From: Pseudoxanthomonas sp. SL93
GTDB taxonomy: Bacteria; Pseudomonadota; Gammaproteobacteria; Xanthomonadales; Xanthomonadaceae
Length of the DNA: 64,000 nt
Reading direction: 5' to 3'
Assembly (NCBI RefSeq): GCF_026625825.1
Contig: NZ_CP113065.1
Coordinates: forward strand, 2,170,001 to 2,234,000
A program made the translations under genes and the position numbers. Of this stretch, positions 38,391 to 48,915 are shown piece by piece (within the stretch, counting starts at the first letter, position 1; each line of letters starts with the position of its first letter). The notes below the pieces were generated by a model. It made no database searches, was not told the origin of the DNA, and saw only the letters and a list, made by a program, of their open reading frames with translations.

Positions 38391-40403
38391 CTACAACGCC
38401 TTCGCCGCTTCGACCACCTTCTCGACGGTGATGCCGAAGTGCTTGTACAGCGCTTCGGCCGGTGCGGACGCACCGAAGCCGTGCATGCCGACCACGGCGC
38501 CATCCAGACCGACGTACTTGAGCCAGAAATCGGCGATGGCGGCTTCCACCGCCACGCGCTTGCGCACGCTGTCGGGCAGGACGGATTCACGGTAGGCGGC
38601 GTCCTGGCGGTCGAACACGTCGGTGGACGGCATGGACACCACGCGCGTCTTGATGCCTTCCGCGTCCAGCACCGCCTTGGCCTGGGTGGCCAGGCCCACT
38701 TCGGAACCGGTGGCGATCAGGATGAGGTCCGGCGTGCCGTCGGCATCGGCCAGCACGTAGCCGCCGCGCGCGATGTCCGCCACCTGCGCCTCGCTACGCG
38801 CCTGGTGGGCGAGGTTCTGGCGCGAGAACACCAGGCAGCTGGGGCCATCCTTGCGGACGATGGCCTGCTTCCAGGCGACCGCCGATTCCACGGCGTCGCA
38901 GGGGCGCCACACGTCGTTGTTGGGGATGAAACGCAGTGCAGCCAGGTGCTCGACCGGCTGGTGGGTCGGACCGTCTTCGCCCAGGCCGATCGAGTCGTGC
39001 GTATACACATGGATGGCGTGCGCCGGGATCAGCGCGCTCATGCGCACCGCATTGCGTGCGTAGTCGCTGAACACCAGGAAGGTCGCATCGAACGGCAGGA
39101 AGCCGCCATGCAGCGCCAGGCCGTTGGCGATCGCGCTCATGCCGAACTCGCGCACGCCGTAGTAGACGTAGTTGGCGTTGGGGTCGTCGGTGGCCACCGA
39201 CTTGCTGGCCTTCCACAGGGTCAGGTTGGAGTGCGCCAGGTCGGCCGAGCCGCCCACGAGTTCCGGCAACAGCGGCGCGAACGCTTCGATGGCCATCTGC
39301 GAGGCCTTGCGCGACGCGATGACCGGGCCCTCCGCCTGCAGCTTGGCGATGTAGGCATCGGCAGCGGCGATGAAGCCGTCCGGCAGTTCGCCATGCGAGC
39401 GGCGGCTCAGTTCGCTGGCCTGCTCCGGGAACTGCGCGGCGTACTTGTCGAACAGCTGGTTCCACTGGTCTTCACGCACCAGGCCGGTGTTCCCTGCGCG
39501 CCAGCCGGCATAGATGTCCTCGGGGATTTCGAACGGGCCGTACGGCCACTCCAGCGCCGCGCGCGTGGCCTCCAGTTCGTCCTTGCCCAGCGGTGCACCG
39601 TGGCTGGATTCCTTGCCCGCCTTGTTGGGCGAACCGAAACCGATCGTGGTGCGACAGCAGATCAGCGTGGGCTTGTCTTCGGACTTCAGCGCGGTCTCGA
39701 TGGCGGTCTTGATCTCCACCGGGTCGTGGCCGTTGACGTTGCGCACCACCTGCCAGCCATAGGCCTCGAAGCGGGCCGGCGTGTCGTCTGTGAACCAGCC
39801 ATCGGTGTTGCCGTCGATGGAGATCTTGTTGTCGTCCCAGAACGCAACCAGCTTGCCCAGGCCCCAGGTGCCGGCAAGCGAGGCGGCTTCGTGCGAGACG
39901 CCTTCCATCAGGCAGCCATCGCCCATGAACACCCACGTGCGGTGATCGACGATGGAGAATTCCGGACGGTTGAAGCGCTGCGCCAGCAGCTTCTCGGCCA
40001 GCGCGAAACCCACGGCGTTGGCGAAGCCCTGGCCCAGCGGGCCGGTGGTGGTTTCCACGCCCGGGGTTTCATGGCGCTCCGGGTGGCCGGCGGTCTTGCT
40101 GTGCAGCTGGCGGAAGTTCTTCAATTCTTCCAGCGGCAGGTCGTAGCCGCTCAGGTGCAGCAGCGCGTACTGCAGCATCGAACCATGCCCGTTGGATAGC
40201 ACGAAGCGGTCGCGGTTGAACCAGTGCGGGTTCTTCGGGCTGTGGCTCAGGTAATCGTTCCACAGCACTTCGGCGATATCGGCCATGCCCATGGGCATGC
40301 CGGGGTGGCCGGAGTTGGCGGCCTGCACCGCGTCGGCGGCGAGGAAGCGGATGGCATTGGCGAGCTGGCGGCGGCCAGGCTTGTTGGAGGCGGGCGTCGT
40401 CAT
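38391..40403 (-). CDS. tkt: Transketolase
   Basis: Thiamine-diphosphate enzyme of the pentose phosphate pathway, moving two-carbon units between ketoses and aldoses. 670 residues, the usual bacterial length. Features are [21 protein letters not shown] at the N-terminus, the ThDP motif [13 protein letters not shown] to [12 protein letters not shown], and the pyrimidine-domain segment [18 protein letters not shown] with [18 protein letters not shown]. The start [12 protein letters not shown] is chosen over an open frame extending 49 codons upstream into non-conserved sequence. Part of the carbon-metabolism neighbourhood with gap, pgk, pyk and fbaB. Confidence 0.96.
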   Translation of the reverse strand: MTTPASNKPGRRQLANAIRFLAADAVQAANSGHPGMPMGMADIAEVLWNDYLSHSPKNPHWFNRDRFVLSNGHGSMLQYALLHLSGYDLPLEELKNFRQLHSKTAGHPERHETPGVETTTGPLGQGFANAVGFALAEKLLAQRFNRPEFSIVDHRTWVFMGDGCLMEGVSHEAASLAGTWGLGKLVAFWDDNKISIDGNTDGWFTDDTPARFEAYGWQVVRNVNGHDPVEIKTAIETALKSEDKPTLICCRTTIGFGSPNKAGKESSHGAPLGKDELEATRAALEWPYGPFEIPEDIYAGWRAGNTGLVREDQWNQLFDKYAAQFPEQASELSRRSHGELPDGFIAAADAYIAKLQAEGPVIASRKASQMAIEAFAPLLPELVGGSADLAHSNLTLWKASKSVATDDPNANYVYYGVREFGMSAIANGLALHGGFLPFDATFLVFSDYARNAVRMSALIPAHAIHVYTHDSIGLGEDGPTHQPVEHLAALRFIPNNDVWRPCDAVESAVAWKQAIVRKDGPSCLVFSRQNLAHQARSEAQVADIARGGYVLADADGTPDLILIATGSEVGLATQAKAVLDAEGIKTRVVSMPSTDVFDRQDAAYRESVLPDSVRKRVAVEAAIADFWLKYVGLDGAVVGMHGFGASAPAEALYKHFGITVEKVVEAAKAL

Positions 40404-40506
40404 GGGAGTCGGTGCAAGGGGGCGGCGCCCGGCGGGCTGCGGGCAGGCGCCATTGTCCCATCCCCTGCCGCCGCTGTCGCCGGTTGCATGGCCCCCGCAG
40501 GGGGTG

Positions 40507-41826
40507 TTAGCCGCCGTCGGCGGGGCGCTCCGGCAGGCGGACGTCGCCACTTTCGCCCTGCGCCACCAGGGTTGCCAGGGCCAGGTCGCCGGTGACGTTC
40601 AAGGTGGTGCGGCACATGTCCAGGAAGTGGTTCACACCCAGGATCAGGCCGATGCCCACCGGGTTGACACCCACCATGGCGCAGATCAGCGCCACCACCG
40701 GCAGCGAGCCGGACGGCACGCCCGCCGTGCCGATGCCGCCCAGGATGCACACCAGCATCACCATGAACTGCTGCCACAGCGACAGGTCCACGCCGAAGAA
40801 CTGGGCCAGGAACAGCACCGTGACGCCCTCGAACAGGGCCGTACCGTTCTGGTTGGCGGTGGCGCCGACGGTCAGCACGAAGCGCGACACCTGGCGTGGC
40901 AGGCCGAGCTTCTCGTCCGCCACGCGCAATGCGGTCGGCAGGGTGGCATTGCTCGATGCCGTGGAGAAGGCCATCACCATGGCTTCCTGGCTGCCGCGGA
41001 AGAACTGCAGCGGCGATCGGCCGGCCAGCTTCAGCGCGACCGAATAACTAACGAACAGGTGCAGCGCCAGCGCCAGCACCACCACGCCCACATAGGCGCC
41101 CAGCTTGATCAGCAGGTCGAAGCCGAACAGGGCGGCCAGGTTGAACATGAAGCAGGCCACCGCATAGGGCGCCAGCCGGATCACCAGCCCGATCAGCGTC
41201 ATCGAGATCTCGAAGACGCCTTCGATCGCACGCTTCAGGATGCCGGTATTCTCCGACGGCGTCAGCACCAGGCCAACGCCGAACATCACCGCGAAGAACA
41301 TCAGCGACAGGATGGCGCCATTGCTGGACGCCGCGCCGATGACGTTGTCGGGCACGATGGACAGCAGCATGTTGAGACCGGTCGGTTGCGAGCCGACGCT
41401 GGCGACGATCTCCCTGGCTCGGTCCGCGTTGTCGACCAGCAGCTGCTGCGCCAGCGCGGGGTCAACGCCCGCGCCGGGCTTGATCAGGTTGACCAGCACC
41501 AGCCCCAGCAGCACTGCCACCGCCGACAGCAGCACGGTGTAGAACAGCGTCTTCCAGCCGATCCGGCCAAGCGCGCGGATGTCGCCCATCTCGGCGATGC
41601 CGACCACCAGTGCCGAGAACAGCAGCGGCACGATCAGCATGAAGATCAGGTTGAGGAACAGCTTGCCCGCCGCCGTCGTGTACTTGGTCAGCTCCTGCAC
41701 CCAGCCCGCATCGCTCTGGCCGGTGGCGTAGACGATCAACCCGGCCAGCAGGCCGATGCCAAAGCCGATGGCCATCTTCCAGTGCAGCGGAAGCTTGGGG
41801 TTGCCGGCGGTCTTGGCTTCGGTCAT
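40507..41826 (-). CDS. Dicarboxylate/amino acid:cation symporter (DAACS family)
   Basis: Inner-membrane secondary transporter of the GltP/DctA/SstT superfamily, importing dicarboxylates or acidic amino acids with protons or sodium. 439 residues with about eight membrane helices and two re-entrant hairpins. Signatures are [18 protein letters not shown] (serine-rich HP1), [23 protein letters not shown] and the HP2 loop [12 protein letters not shown]. The exact substrate (glutamate, aspartate or C4-dicarboxylates) is not decided. A short GC stem (CCCCC/GGGGG at 40492-40504) overlaps the end region. Single gene, 103 bp from tkt. Confidence 0.92.
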   Translation of the reverse strand: MTEAKTAGNPKLPLHWKMAIGFGIGLLAGLIVYATGQSDAGWVQELTKYTTAAGKLFLNLIFMLIVPLLFSALVVGIAEMGDIRALGRIGWKTLFYTVLLSAVAVLLGLVLVNLIKPGAGVDPALAQQLLVDNADRAREIVASVGSQPTGLNMLLSIVPDNVIGAASSNGAILSLMFFAVMFGVGLVLTPSENTGILKRAIEGVFEISMTLIGLVIRLAPYAVACFMFNLAALFGFDLLIKLGAYVGVVVLALALHLFVSYSVALKLAGRSPLQFFRGSQEAMVMAFSTASSNATLPTALRVADEKLGLPRQVSRFVLTVGATANQNGTALFEGVTVLFLAQFFGVDLSLWQQFMVMLVCILGGIGTAGVPSGSLPVVALICAMVGVNPVGIGLILGVNHFLDMCRTTLNVTGDLALATLVAQGESGDVRLPERPADGG

Positions 41827-41904
41827 CGGAGGGTCCTGCGGAGTGAAGCGGCCAGCTTAGCAAACCCGGCTGCGGGGCCCTCGAAGCCCTGCTTGCGCGC
41901 GCGG

Positions 41905-43569
41905 CTAGCGCGGATACAGCGGCGGCAGCGGCTCGGGCTCGGCGACGGCGGTCGTCCGCCATGCAGGCCCGCCGCGGAAGGCCTCCCGCAGGGCATTGCG
42001 GGCCTGTCCCGCATCGCCACCGGCCCAGCGGGCACGGCGCAGGGCATCCACGGCGGCGCGCTGGGTCGGGGATGCCAAGCGCGCTGCCAGATCATCCAGG
42101 TCGGTGGCGGTCGGGCGGGCCATGCCGCGCAGGACCTCTTCGATTTCGTCCAGGTCACCCGCATCCAGCGCGCGCTTGAGATCCGCCGCGGTGTGGGTGG
42201 CCTGCGGGGTGGACGGGGAAGGCGACGCCGCGGCGCCATGAACGCGCTGGCGGACGACCGAACCCCGCGCGAGCAATCCCCACACGAGTGTCACCAGCCA
42301 GAGCACCGCGAATCCCGCGGCCACCCAGGGCCACAGGTGCGCGGGAAGATTGCGTCCTTCTCCGTCCAGCGCGAACACGTCATCCCCATCCACCGGCGTG
42401 GGCACCGCCGACGGATCCAGGGCGGGTGCTGCCGCGATGCCGAAGCCCGGCGCGACGGCCAGCGTCAGGTCGGGCAGTACCGCGTTCTTCGCCACGCCAC
42501 CGCGTACGTCCCACCAGGCCATCGACAGACCCGGAATCACCAGTCGACCCGGTTGCGACGGCACGATGGAATAGCGGCGCGTCAGCTTCACCTGCGGCGT
42601 GCCGCCTGCGAACGTCTCGTTGTACTGCGGCGGTTCGGCGAAGACCTGCGCACCGGGCACCGACGGTGTCGGCAGTTCGGGCATCTGCGCCTGTGTCGCG
42701 CCAATCGCCGTGGCTTCCACCGTCAGCGTCGCCGCCTCGCCCGCACGCAGCTGCTGGGGCGCGCCGGCGTAACGCAGGCGCAGGTCGCGCAGCGGCAGCC
42801 AGGGCTGCGGCGCGTTCGCCGGCTGCGCACGCACCTGCAGCGTCCGCGGCGCTCCGTTCAAGCTCACCTCGCGGCTGTTGCCGCCCAGCAGGTCGTCCAT
42901 CCAGCCACCCGCACCGCGACCCTCGAAGCGCGCACCGGGCAGGGTCAGCGGGCCGCTGCGCTCGGGCACCAGCAGGAAGCGGCGCTCCGCGGTCTGGTAA
43001 CGGCGCCCGTCGATCTCGCGACTGGACTGCACGATCTCGCCGACGCGCTGCAGCAGCGCGCCCTCGGGGGGATCGAGGTCCAGCTGGCCCGACACGAGCG
43101 GCATGGCGTAGTAAAGCCGCACGGTGACGCCTACCGACTGCTGCACGTAGGGACTGGCGTCGTCGATCTCGGTCTCGACAAAGGCCAGGCCGTTGGCCGC
43201 CGCACTGGCCGTCGGCGTGGCACCCACATTCACCGTCAACGCGGTGGTGCTTTGCGAGCCCACCTGCAACGGTGGAATCACCAGCGTCCCCGCACGCCGC
43301 GCACGCAGGGTGATCGCGAAGGTGGTGCGCGAGGTCATCTGGCCGTTGACCATGCCGACGCTGCGGCTGTCCGACTGCCCTTCCAGCTCGAAATCGCGCA
43401 GCAGTGGCGTGAGATCCGGCGTGGCCATCACCGCATCGGTCTCGATGTTCAGGGTGAAGGCCTGGCCCAACACTGCATCGGGCTGCTCCAGCCATGCGCG
43501 CGTGGCCGCGCCCGCCGCCTGCGCGAACACCAGCAGCCCCACCATCACCACCACCAGGATCCGCTTCAT
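41905..43569 (-). CDS. batD: BatD-family protein (oxygen tolerance)
   Basis: Last gene of the Bat operon. 554 residues with a signal peptide (MVGLLVFAQAAGAATRAW), several Ig-like beta domains in the periplasm (LDPPEGALLQRVGEIVQSSREIDGRRYQTAE is typical) and one transmembrane helix near 425-445, followed by a cytoplasmic tail rich in Ala/Arg. This matches BatD. Bat proteins were named for aerotolerance in Bacteroides, but their molecular role in envelope stress is still unsettled. The ATG overlaps the stop of the BatB-like gene. Confidence 0.88.
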   Translation of the reverse strand: MKRILVVVMVGLLVFAQAAGAATRAWLEQPDAVLGQAFTLNIETDAVMATPDLTPLLRDFELEGQSDSRSVGMVNGQMTSRTTFAITLRARRAGTLVIPPLQVGSQSTTALTVNVGATPTASAAANGLAFVETEIDDASPYVQQSVGVTVRLYYAMPLVSGQLDLDPPEGALLQRVGEIVQSSREIDGRRYQTAERRFLLVPERSGPLTLPGARFEGRGAGGWMDDLLGGNSREVSLNGAPRTLQVRAQPANAPQPWLPLRDLRLRYAGAPQQLRAGEAATLTVEATAIGATQAQMPELPTPSVPGAQVFAEPPQYNETFAGGTPQVKLTRRYSIVPSQPGRLVIPGLSMAWWDVRGGVAKNAVLPDLTLAVAPGFGIAAAPALDPSAVPTPVDGDDVFALDGEGRNLPAHLWPWVAAGFAVLWLVTLVWGLLARGSVVRQRVHGAAASPSPSTPQATHTAADLKRALDAGDLDEIEEVLRGMARPTATDLDDLAARLASPTQRAAVDALRRARWAGGDAGQARNALREAFRGGPAWRTTAVAEPEPLPPLYPR

Positions 43570-45329
43570 TGCCCTTCCCTCTGCCGGCGCTCTTGTTCCA
43601 GCCGGAGTTTCGCCTTCAACAACGCACCCGGCTCATCGGGTACGCGGCGCAACCATGCATCGACCGCCTGCCTGCGCTCGCGCTGCGCTGCGGTCTCGCC
43701 GGCCACCGCCTGCTGCCCGGGTTTGCTGTCGCTGCGCTGCCCGGCCTGCTGCTGCGCGATGGCCTGGCGCATGCGTTCGCGCTGGGCCGCATCGGCTGCC
43801 GCCTGCGTGGCGGCGTCGGGCGGTGATTGCGCGGGTGGCGCTTTCGCTGGCGAGCCTTGCGGGGCAGCGCCCTTCGCATCGCCGGAAGACGGCGGCTGCG
43901 ATGGGGGAGGTTGCGGCGGGGCAGGATTCGGGGAGTCCGCCCCCTGCTGGCCTTTGCCTTGCTGGCCTTTGCCCTGGGAGCCTCTGTCCTGCGGGCCGTT
44001 GTCCGGCGAATCCTTGCCCTGCCCATCGCCGCCCGAAGGCGGGCGCTTGCGGGCGGCATCGACCGCGGCCCGGTTCGCCACCGCATCCTGCATGCCCGGC
44101 TGCCGCTGCAGCGCAGTGTCGTAGGCGCGAATGGCCTCGTCGTAGCGGCCCTGCTTCGCCAGCGCATTGCCGAGGTTGTACCAGCCCTCCGCCGTGTCGA
44201 TGCCGGTGAACGCTTTCTCGGCTTCGACGAAATCGCCGCCCCGGTAGGCCTGCGCACCCTGTTCGAGCTGCGCGTGCCGTTGCTGGTCGGCGCGCTGCCA
44301 CCAGTCGATGCCGGCCGCCTGCGCAGGCATCGCGATGGGCAGGCACAGGACACCGATGAAAACCACCACCGCACCACGACGGAACGCGAGCAACGAAAGC
44401 AGCAACAGCGGCAACACCAGCCAGTAGCCTTCATCACGCCATGCCTTGCCCGCGCCGTTGCCAGCCGTTGCTGTCGCCTGTTCGGGCAGCAGGACACCCA
44501 GCCGCATCAGGTCCGCTTGGCTGGCGCTCAACGCGTGGTAGCGGCCGCCGCCGGCGGAGGCAAGGCGCTGGAGCGAGCCTTCATCCAGCGCCGCGCGGGC
44601 GAGCGTGCCGTCGCTGCGGCGATAGGCCGCGCCCGTCGCCGTGCCAAGGCCGAGCGCGGAAACGGCGTAGCCCTTCGCTCGCGCTGCCGCTGCGGCATCG
44701 CGTGCCATGCCATCGGCGTGATCGGCAAGCAGCAGGATGTCGCCCTGTTTGAACTGCGCCTGCGCCAGCAGGCGCGTGGCCCAGCTGATGCCGCGATCGA
44801 TCCGTTCGCCATCCACCGGCATGATCTCCGGCGACAGATCATCCAGGTACAGCTGCACGTTGGCCGCGTCTTCCGTCAACGGCGCCACCGTGAACGCATC
44901 GTCGGCCACCACCACCAGCGCGACCTGCCCACCGTCACGGGCCTCCAGGAGCTGCGCGAGCTTCGCCCGCGCCTGCAACAGCCGCGAGGGCGGCAGGTCG
45001 GTGGCGGTGACGCGGCTGGAGAGGTCCAGCACGATCACCAGCGGCGTCTTCGATTGCCAGAGCGGTTGTTCGCCCAGGCGCCAGCTCGGGCCGGCCAGCG
45101 CGAGCACGGCCAGGATCCAGGGGAGGCAGGCGACGAACAGCGGCGTGCGCGAAGCGATGCCCGTGCCACGCACCATCAGATGCGGCAGCAGATGCGCGTC
45201 CACCACCCCACGCCACACGCTGCGCTGCCGGCGTCGCGCCTGCCAGAGCCACGCAAGCAGCGGCAGCGCCAGCAAGGCCCACAGCCAATGCGGGCGCAGG
45301 AAGTGCAGCGCGTCCAGCCAAGCACTCAT
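43566..45329 (-). CDS. batB: BatB/BatC-like fusion: VWA domain plus TPR membrane protein
   Basis: 587 residues that combine two Bat activities. Two N-terminal membrane helices precede a von Willebrand A domain (about 90-290). A third helix region lies near 305-345, followed by TPR repeats (GWYNLGNALAKQGRYDEAIRAYDTALQ) and a long Gly/Gln/Pro/Ala-rich segment with short repeats (QGKGQQGKGQQG) before a charged C-terminus. The metal-site motif reads DLSSR rather than DxSxS, so the final serine is replaced by arginine, whereas BatA next door keeps DLSGS. Both ends overlap the neighbouring genes by four bases. Confidence 0.85.
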   Translation of the reverse strand: MSAWLDALHFLRPHWLWALLALPLLAWLWQARRRQRSVWRGVVDAHLLPHLMVRGTGIASRTPLFVACLPWILAVLALAGPSWRLGEQPLWQSKTPLVIVLDLSSRVTATDLPPSRLLQARAKLAQLLEARDGGQVALVVVADDAFTVAPLTEDAANVQLYLDDLSPEIMPVDGERIDRGISWATRLLAQAQFKQGDILLLADHADGMARDAAAAARAKGYAVSALGLGTATGAAYRRSDGTLARAALDEGSLQRLASAGGGRYHALSASQADLMRLGVLLPEQATATAGNGAGKAWRDEGYWLVLPLLLLSLLAFRRGAVVVFIGVLCLPIAMPAQAAGIDWWQRADQQRHAQLEQGAQAYRGGDFVEAEKAFTGIDTAEGWYNLGNALAKQGRYDEAIRAYDTALQRQPGMQDAVANRAAVDAARKRPPSGGDGQGKDSPDNGPQDRGSQGKGQQGKGQQGADSPNPAPPQPPPSQPPSSGDAKGAAPQGSPAKAPPAQSPPDAATQAAADAAQRERMRQAIAQQQAGQRSDSKPGQQAVAGETAAQRERRQAVDAWLRRVPDEPGALLKAKLRLEQERRQREGQ

Positions 45330-46348
45330 GCACGCCTCCGCGGCCAAGCGAGCGCCAGCAGCGCCACCAGCAGCGCACCGGTGAGCGGCCAGTGGTAGCG
45401 CTCCAGGCGCGGACGGACGGCTTCGCCCGCATGCTCGACTGGCTCGATGCGATCCAGCTCGGCATAGATGCCGGCCAGTTCGCCGGTGTCGCGGGCACGG
45501 AAGAAGCGTCCGCCCGTCTGCCTGGCCACATCGCGCAGCGTCGCCTCATCGATGTCCTCCATGCCGCTGGAGGGCAGCGGCAGGGGAATGCCGAACAGGC
45601 TGAGGCCGCCATCGCTGCCGAAGGCGATGGTGTGGATGCGCACGCGCTCTTCCTTCGCCAGCTCTGCCGCCTTCTGTGGCGTCAGCACGCCCGCCGAATT
45701 GACACCGTCGGTAAGCAGGATGAGTACGCGCTGCCCGTCCTCCTGCGTGCGCAGGCGCCGCACCGCCAGTGCGATGGCATCGCCGATGGCGGTTTCGCGG
45801 CCCGCCAGCCCGGCGACCGCATCGCGCAACTGTTCGCGTACGGTCTGCAGGTCGCGCGTCAGCGGCGTCATCGCATAGGCGCGTTGGCCGAACACGAGCA
45901 GGCCCACGCGATCGCCTTCGCGGCGATCCAGGAAGTCCGCCAGCACCGCCTTTGCGGCGGTCAGGCGATCCACGACCGTCCCGCCGAGTTCCATGTCCGC
46001 TTCGGTCATGCTGCCGGACAGGTCGACCGCCAGCATCAGGTCTCGCCCACTCGTGGGCGGCGTGACGGCGTCGCCAAACTGCTGCGGCCGCGCGGCCGCA
46101 GCGCACAACAGGAACCATGCCAGCCATGCGAGTGCTGCCATCCGCCTCGGTGCAGCGCGTGTGCCGAGGCGGGCGATGCTGTCCAGTTGCTGGCCGTACG
46201 GCACCTTGATGGCCTCTTCCTGGCTGCGCCGCGGCGGCAATATCCAACGCGCCAGCCAGGGCAGCGGGAACGCCAACCACAGCCACGGCCAGGCGAACCC
46301 GGCATAGCCGTCATAGAGGAACTGCAGCGTCGGCAGCGACAGGTTCAT
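45326..46348 (-). CDS. batA: BatA-like VWA domain membrane protein
   Basis: 340 residues. N-terminal helices (about 13-35 and 66-84) and one C-terminal helix (about 315-335) flank a von Willebrand A domain. The metal-ion-dependent adhesion site is intact: DLSGSMTEADM, a downstream threonine (AMTPLTRDLQT) and LLTDGVNSAG. This is the BatA outline. It overlaps both the DUF4381 gene upstream and the BatB-like gene downstream by four bases. It is expected to form a membrane complex with BatB under control of the MoxR ATPase. Confidence 0.9.
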   Translation of the reverse strand: MNLSLPTLQFLYDGYAGFAWPWLWLAFPLPWLARWILPPRRSQEEAIKVPYGQQLDSIARLGTRAAPRRMAALAWLAWFLLCAAAARPQQFGDAVTPPTSGRDLMLAVDLSGSMTEADMELGGTVVDRLTAAKAVLADFLDRREGDRVGLLVFGQRAYAMTPLTRDLQTVREQLRDAVAGLAGRETAIGDAIALAVRRLRTQEDGQRVLILLTDGVNSAGVLTPQKAAELAKEERVRIHTIAFGSDGGLSLFGIPLPLPSSGMEDIDEATLRDVARQTGGRFFRARDTGELAGIYAELDRIEPVEHAGEAVRPRLERYHWPLTGALLVALLALAWPRRRA

Positions 46349-46797
46349 CGCCGTGCGGCCATGAGTTCGAGGAAGCGCGCGCGTGCGACGGCAGTCGCGG
46401 CCTGCAGCTGCACCGCGTCGACCTCACGCTGGTACCCGCCTTCCAGCAGCAGGCGACCCGGGCCGTCGGAGAACGCGTGCCCCTTGTCACCGTCCAGGAA
46501 GCGCAACCATGCATCGCCCTGCAGGCGGTCGGCCTGCGGTTCCACCCTGCGGGCCGCACGCCGCAGCAACTCCGACATCGCCGCCACCCGTTGCGCGGAC
46601 GATCCAGGCGTGAGCGCGTGCTCGAACAGGCGCACCCATGCCGCGCGCCGGCGTTTCCGCTGCGTCGACCACGCAAGCCAGGCACCGACGATCAGCAGCA
46701 CGCCGACGATCACCAGCCACCAACCCGGTGCGAGCGGCCACAGCGGCGGCGACGCCGGCACGTGCACGTCACGCAGCACCAGCTGTGCGGCCGACAT
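46345..46797 (-). CDS. DUF4381 domain membrane protein
   Basis: 150 residues with one transmembrane helix (about 25-43, WWLVIVGVLLIVGAWLAW) flanked by a short periplasmic N-terminus (VLRDVHVPASPPLWPLAPGW) and a cytoplasmic domain with the RVAAMSELLRRAARR motif. This is the DUF4381 family, regularly found between DUF58 and BatA genes. The ATG at 46797 shares one base with the DUF58 stop; a GTG one codon earlier gives a four-base overlap. Likely a structural part of the Bat complex. Confidence 0.82.
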   Translation of the reverse strand: MSAAQLVLRDVHVPASPPLWPLAPGWWLVIVGVLLIVGAWLAWSTQRKRRRAAWVRLFEHALTPGSSAQRVAAMSELLRRAARRVEPQADRLQGDAWLRFLDGDKGHAFSDGPGRLLLEGGYQREVDAVQLQAATAVARARFLELMAARR

Positions 46798-47693
46798 CAC
46801 GCCACCTGCGGCTGGGCGCGGCCCAGCAGGGGCAGCCAGGCGTCGCTGGCGGCATCGGTCGACAGCGACCAGACACGGACGCCGCGCCGCGGCAGGCGTT
46901 CCAGCGCCTGCTCGACCGGCTGCACGAACTCCCGCCGCCAGCCTTGCCGTTGCGCGGCGTTGGCCAGATCGAGTTCCACGCGCCGGGCACCCAGCGCGAA
47001 CGGCAACGTGGCCGCCGGCGGATCGGTCTCCAGCGGATCGGTCAGCAGCAGCACGGCGACTTCATGGTGCGTCGCCAGGGCGGGCCAGCGTGCTTCCGGC
47101 AAGGCCGCGACGCTGCGCGGATCGGCCAGCACGATCAGGCGCGAACCGGGCCGCAGCAGTCGTGCGGCATGATGCAGCGCGTCGGGCAATCCGGTGTCGT
47201 CCAGCGGCGGCGCGGTGTACCAGCGCACCAGCGCATCCAGCGCGCGCAATGCACCGCGCGTGCCGGAGGCCGGCGGTACGGGCGCTTCCGCCACGCTGCC
47301 GCGCAGGATGGCGACGCGATCGCCTTCGCGCACGGCCTGCCATGCGGCGACCGCACCGGCGCGTGCGGCCTGCACCGACTTGAAACGGACCCGTGTGCCG
47401 AAGTACAGCGCAGGCGCGGTATCGGCGACGATCAGGGTCAGGCGCTCGCGCTCGGCCTGGAAGAGCTTGGTGTGGGTGCGTCCGCTGCGTGCGGTCAGGC
47501 GCCAGTCGATATGACGCACATCATCGCCGGCCACGTACTCGCGGGACTCCGCGTACTCCATGCCACGTCCGCGCAACGAGGACTGCGCCGGACCGGTGAC
47601 ATGATGTCGACCACGGCGGGCGGGCCCCCGCCGCTGCGCCACACCGCGCAGCGCGACCAGTTCGGACAGCGTGGGGACGATGCCGTCGCTCAT
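46797..47693 (-). CDS. DUF58 domain protein
   Basis: 298 residues. The DUF58 core motif GMEYAESREYVAGDDVRHIDWRLTARSGRTHTKLF is clear, followed by a VWA-like fold with LIVADTAPALYFG, where the expected DxSxS metal site is modified. DUF58 proteins pair with MoxR AAA+ ATPases and are thought to be adaptors or clients. It lies 36 bp after the MoxR gene and its stop overlaps the DUF4381 start. Confidence 0.88.
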   Translation of the reverse strand: MSDGIVPTLSELVALRGVAQRRGPARRGRHHVTGPAQSSLRGRGMEYAESREYVAGDDVRHIDWRLTARSGRTHTKLFQAERERLTLIVADTAPALYFGTRVRFKSVQAARAGAVAAWQAVREGDRVAILRGSVAEAPVPPASGTRGALRALDALVRWYTAPPLDDTGLPDALHHAARLLRPGSRLIVLADPRSVAALPEARWPALATHHEVAVLLLTDPLETDPPAATLPFALGARRVELDLANAAQRQGWRREFVQPVEQALERLPRRGVRVWSLSTDAASDAWLPLLGRAQPQVA

Positions 47694-47729
47694 GCCGTCA
47701 TTCCCGCGCGCGAACGAGGAACAAGCCCA

Positions 47730-48755
<1,026 letters not shown>

Positions 48756-48865
48756 GGGACCTGTCGGGGGTGGAGCCTGGGGCGATTTTGACCCAGCCGA
48801 GCGCGGATGGTTCACCGCGCTGGCGACACGGGCATGCGGTATTCAGCTCTGGCACGCCGGAAACG

Positions 48866-48891
48866 ACACGGGGGCCTTGCGGCCCCCGTGT
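48866..48891 (-). terminator. Terminator after pilQ
   Basis: ACACGGGGGCC at 48866-48876 pairs perfectly with GGCCCCCGTGT at 48881-48891; on the minus strand the loop is GCAA and CGTTTCC follows. The 11 bp stem lies 24 bases beyond the pilQ stop and ends the pilMNOPQ transcript. Confidence 0.8.
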
Positions 48892-48915
48892 GGAACAAGC
48901 ATTGACTGCAGGCGA

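Noticed and set aside
43910..44000. CRISPR-like or satellite repeats
   Set aside because: The repeats are short, in frame and encode the Gly/Gln-rich tail of the BatB-like protein; there are no spacers.
40285..44124. Open plus-strand frame of about 1280 codons opposite tkt, the symporter and bat genes
   Set aside because: His/Gln/Arg-rich translation without domains, entirely antisense to well-supported genes.
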